From the NCBI RefSeq assembly GCF_014230315.1, contig NZ_JACLAW010000005.1, forward strand, positions 248,001 to 312,000: a stretch of 64,000 nt of DNA, in the 5' to 3' direction. Origin of the DNA: Novosphingobium flavum (GTDB taxonomy: Bacteria; Pseudomonadota; Alphaproteobacteria; Sphingomonadales; Sphingomonadaceae). Below, piece by piece: positions 62,492-64,000 of this stretch (position 1 is the stretch's first letter; every line of letters starts with the position of its first letter). The position numbers and the translations under genes were made by a program. The notes beneath the pieces are model-generated. The model did not search any database. It was not told the origin of the DNA and worked only from the letters and a program-made list of their open reading frames with translations.

Positions 62492-64000
62492 ATGAAACGC
62501 ATGGCAATTGCACTGGCCGCGGCGCCGGGCCTGCTCGGGGCTACACAGGCTGCGGCGAAGATGGACCAGCCGGTCCACCTCGATACCGGGCTGGTCGCCG
62601 GCGCCCCGATCGCGGATTCCCCGCTGACCGCCTTCTGGGGCCTGCCCTATGCCGAGGCGCCGACCGGCAAATTGCGTTGGCGGCCGCCTGTTCCGGTGAA
62701 GGCGTGGAAGGGCGTGCGGCCCGCAGACTATCAGCGCCCGCTTTGCCCGGACCTGCCAGCGCGGAACGGGAGACCCGAGGTTGCCCGCAGCGAGGACTGC
62801 CTGAACGTCGATGTGGTGACCGGGGCCGACAGCGCGGCCGAACGGCGGCCGGTCATGGTGTGGATTCACGGCGGCACCCGCGGCATGGGAGGCTCGGCCT
62901 CGCCGAACATCAACGGTGCGGAACTGGCGCGCAAGGGCGCGGTCGTCGTCACCATCAATTATCGCGGCGGGCCCTTCGGCCTGCTCGCCACGCCGGAACT
63001 GTCGAGGGAATCGGGGCGGGGCGCCTCGGGCAACTACGGCCTGATGGACAATGTCCTCGCGCTGCAGTGGATCCAGCGCAACATCGCGGCCTTTGGCGGC
63101 GACCCCGGCAACGTCACGATCATCGGCGAATCCTTTGGCGCCGCGACCTGCCACTTCCTCTCGCTGTCGCCCCTCGCCAAGGGGCTGTTCCATCGCATGA
63201 TCACCGAGAGCCATTCGCTCTATCCGCACGATCCCCTGATCATGCAGGTCGCCGCGAAATACAAACCGCTCAAGGATGCCGAAGCGGACGGCCTCCACTT
63301 CATGGAGGTTGCCGGGGCGAAATCGGCGGCGGACCTGCGCAAGCTGCCGTGGGAAAAGCTGGTCGAAGCCTTCGAGAAGAGCGGCGCGCCGGAGGATTTC
63401 ATCTGGAGCTACGTGATCGACGGCTATGTCCTGCCGCGCAATTTCTCCCAGACCTATGAAGCCGGCGCACATCCGGCGATCCCGGTGCTGACCGGGGAAA
63501 ACCGCGACGAGAACCGCGCTTCTGCCGATACGGCCTTCGACCTCGTCGCCGCGGGCAAGGCGAAGCGCCCGAACCCGGCCATGTACACCGGGTTCCTTGG
63601 TGTCGCGGGCTACCGGGACTATGCGGCCAAGCGCTTCGGCGCCATGGCCGAGGAATATCTCGGCCTCTACCCGGGCAACACGGACCGGGAGGTGTTCGAT
63701 TCCGCCAACGCCGCGATCCGCGACAACCAGCGGATCTCGCCGTGGACGTGGGCCAATCTGTTCACGGCCAAGCGCAGCGAACCGGTATTTCTCTATTTCT
63801 TCACGCACGCCCCGCCGGGCCCCAACCGCGGCATGATCGGTGCGTTCCACGGCTCCGAGATCCCCTATGCCTTCAACCGGCCCGGTGCGAACTGGACCGA
63901 TGAGGACCGGCGCATTGCCGACATGATGTCGACCTACTGGGTCAACTTCGCCCGGACCGGCAATCCCAACAGCCCCGATCTGCCGAAATGGGCGGCGTTC
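62492..64000 (+). CDS. Carboxylesterase type B, cut by the window edge
   Basis: The frame is open from ATG 62492 to the last base, 503 residues, with no stop in the window. A Sec signal (MAIALAAAPGLLGATQAAA) starts the protein. FWGLPYAEAPTGKLRWRPP and SEDCLNVDVV are type B signatures. The oxyanion loop is WIHGGTRGMGG, the nucleophile is Ser214 in GESFGAA, and the His453 in GAFHGSEIPY completes the triad with an acid near 330-345. Family members cleave carboxylic esters, including aromatic ones. It follows the tannase-family gene by 56 bases and is probably in the same operon. Confidence 0.93.
   Translation, partial: MKRMAIALAAAPGLLGATQAAAKMDQPVHLDTGLVAGAPIADSPLTAFWGLPYAEAPTGKLRWRPPVPVKAWKGVRPADYQRPLCPDLPARNGRPEVARSEDCLNVDVVTGADSAAERRPVMVWIHGGTRGMGGSASPNINGAELARKGAVVVTINYRGGPFGLLATPELSRESGRGASGNYGLMDNVLALQWIQRNIAAFGGDPGNVTIIGESFGAATCHFLSLSPLAKGLFHRMITESHSLYPHDPLIMQVAAKYKPLKDAEADGLHFMEVAGAKSAADLRKLPWEKLVEAFEKSGAPEDFIWSYVIDGYVLPRNFSQTYEAGAHPAIPVLTGENRDENRASADTAFDLVAAGKAKRPNPAMYTGFLGVAGYRDYAAKRFGAMAEEYLGLYPGNTDREVFDSANAAIRDNQRISPWTWANLFTAKRSEPVFLYFFTHAPPGPNRGMIGAFHGSEIPYAFNRPGANWTDEDRRIADMMSTYWVNFARTGNPNSPDLPKWAAF

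Noticed and set aside
1..64000. Insertion sequences, prophage, CRISPR arrays, tRNA or rRNA genes
   Set aside because: No transposase or integrase motif, no regular repeat-spacer pattern and no RNA gene sequence was recognised while reading both strands.

Overview
The window is high-GC, gene-dense DNA from what looks like a member of the Sphingomonadales (Novosphingobium/Sphingobium type), an inference from protein style and not from a marker gene. Supporting signs are five TonB-dependent receptors (TBDTs) with typical sphingomonad plug starts (EIVVTAQ, EDIIVTGSR), a FecI/FecR/FecA-type signalling set, many exported esterases, and long runs of genes coupled by 4-base overlaps. I see no rRNA, tRNA, CRISPR array, transposase, phage gene or replication origin.

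Layout. 1-290: tail of an alpha/beta hydrolase. 415-8309: TBDT, Tat-exported gluconate-2-dehydrogenase-like gamma subunit, GMC flavoprotein, DHA2-type MFS transporter, cyclase-family hydrolase and fumarylacetoacetate-hydrolase-family enzyme, a self-contained uptake and oxidation module. 8488-16174: ECF sigma factor, FecR anti-sigma and STN-bearing TBDT, followed by a small unknown secreted protein, a Tat-exported esterase and an ACS-type MFS transporter. 16368-21050: two NarL/FixJ-type response regulators facing a 1145-residue hybrid histidine kinase with an N-terminal sodium:solute-symporter domain (CrbS-like architecture). 21363-35693: the most striking block, an MHS-family transporter, a TBDT, and then amidohydrolase, cupin, cytochrome c, cytochrome/propeller fusion, tannase-family esterase, bicupin, a second MHS transporter and an MmgE/PrpD-family protein. 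Nearly every soluble product in that block carries a Sec or Tat export signal. 35769-38760: small secreted unknown and a patatin-like protein. 38767-47153: divergent branched-chain 2-oxoacid dehydrogenase genes (minus strand) and leucine/isovalerate genes (plus strand). 47314-57414: siderophore-type TBDT, HSL-family esterase, MocR/PdxR-like regulator, PepSY membrane protein, exported WD40-like/amidohydrolase fusion and a PaiB-like protein. 57598-64000: TBDT, second tannase-family esterase and a carboxylesterase type B cut by the window edge.

How it may work together. The recurring theme is capture of an esterified, probably plant- or lignin-derived compound by a TBDT, cleavage or oxidation in the periplasm, and import of small acids by MFS carriers. 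The substrates cannot be read from sequence. The acyl-CoA products of branched chains would pass to the bkd/liu genes, which are incomplete here (no E3, no methylglutaconyl-CoA hydratase, no HMG-CoA lyase).

Two sets of repeated intergenic sequences suggest regulons. A 20-base element (17 of 20 identical) lies before the MHS transporter at 21363 and before the TBDT at 22963, which would link the CrbS-like system to the exported pathway. A pair of TGG half-sites exactly 24 bases apart, with a conserved ACTGGATGTTT, lies before the genes at 47314, 52214 and 56755, around the MocR gene.
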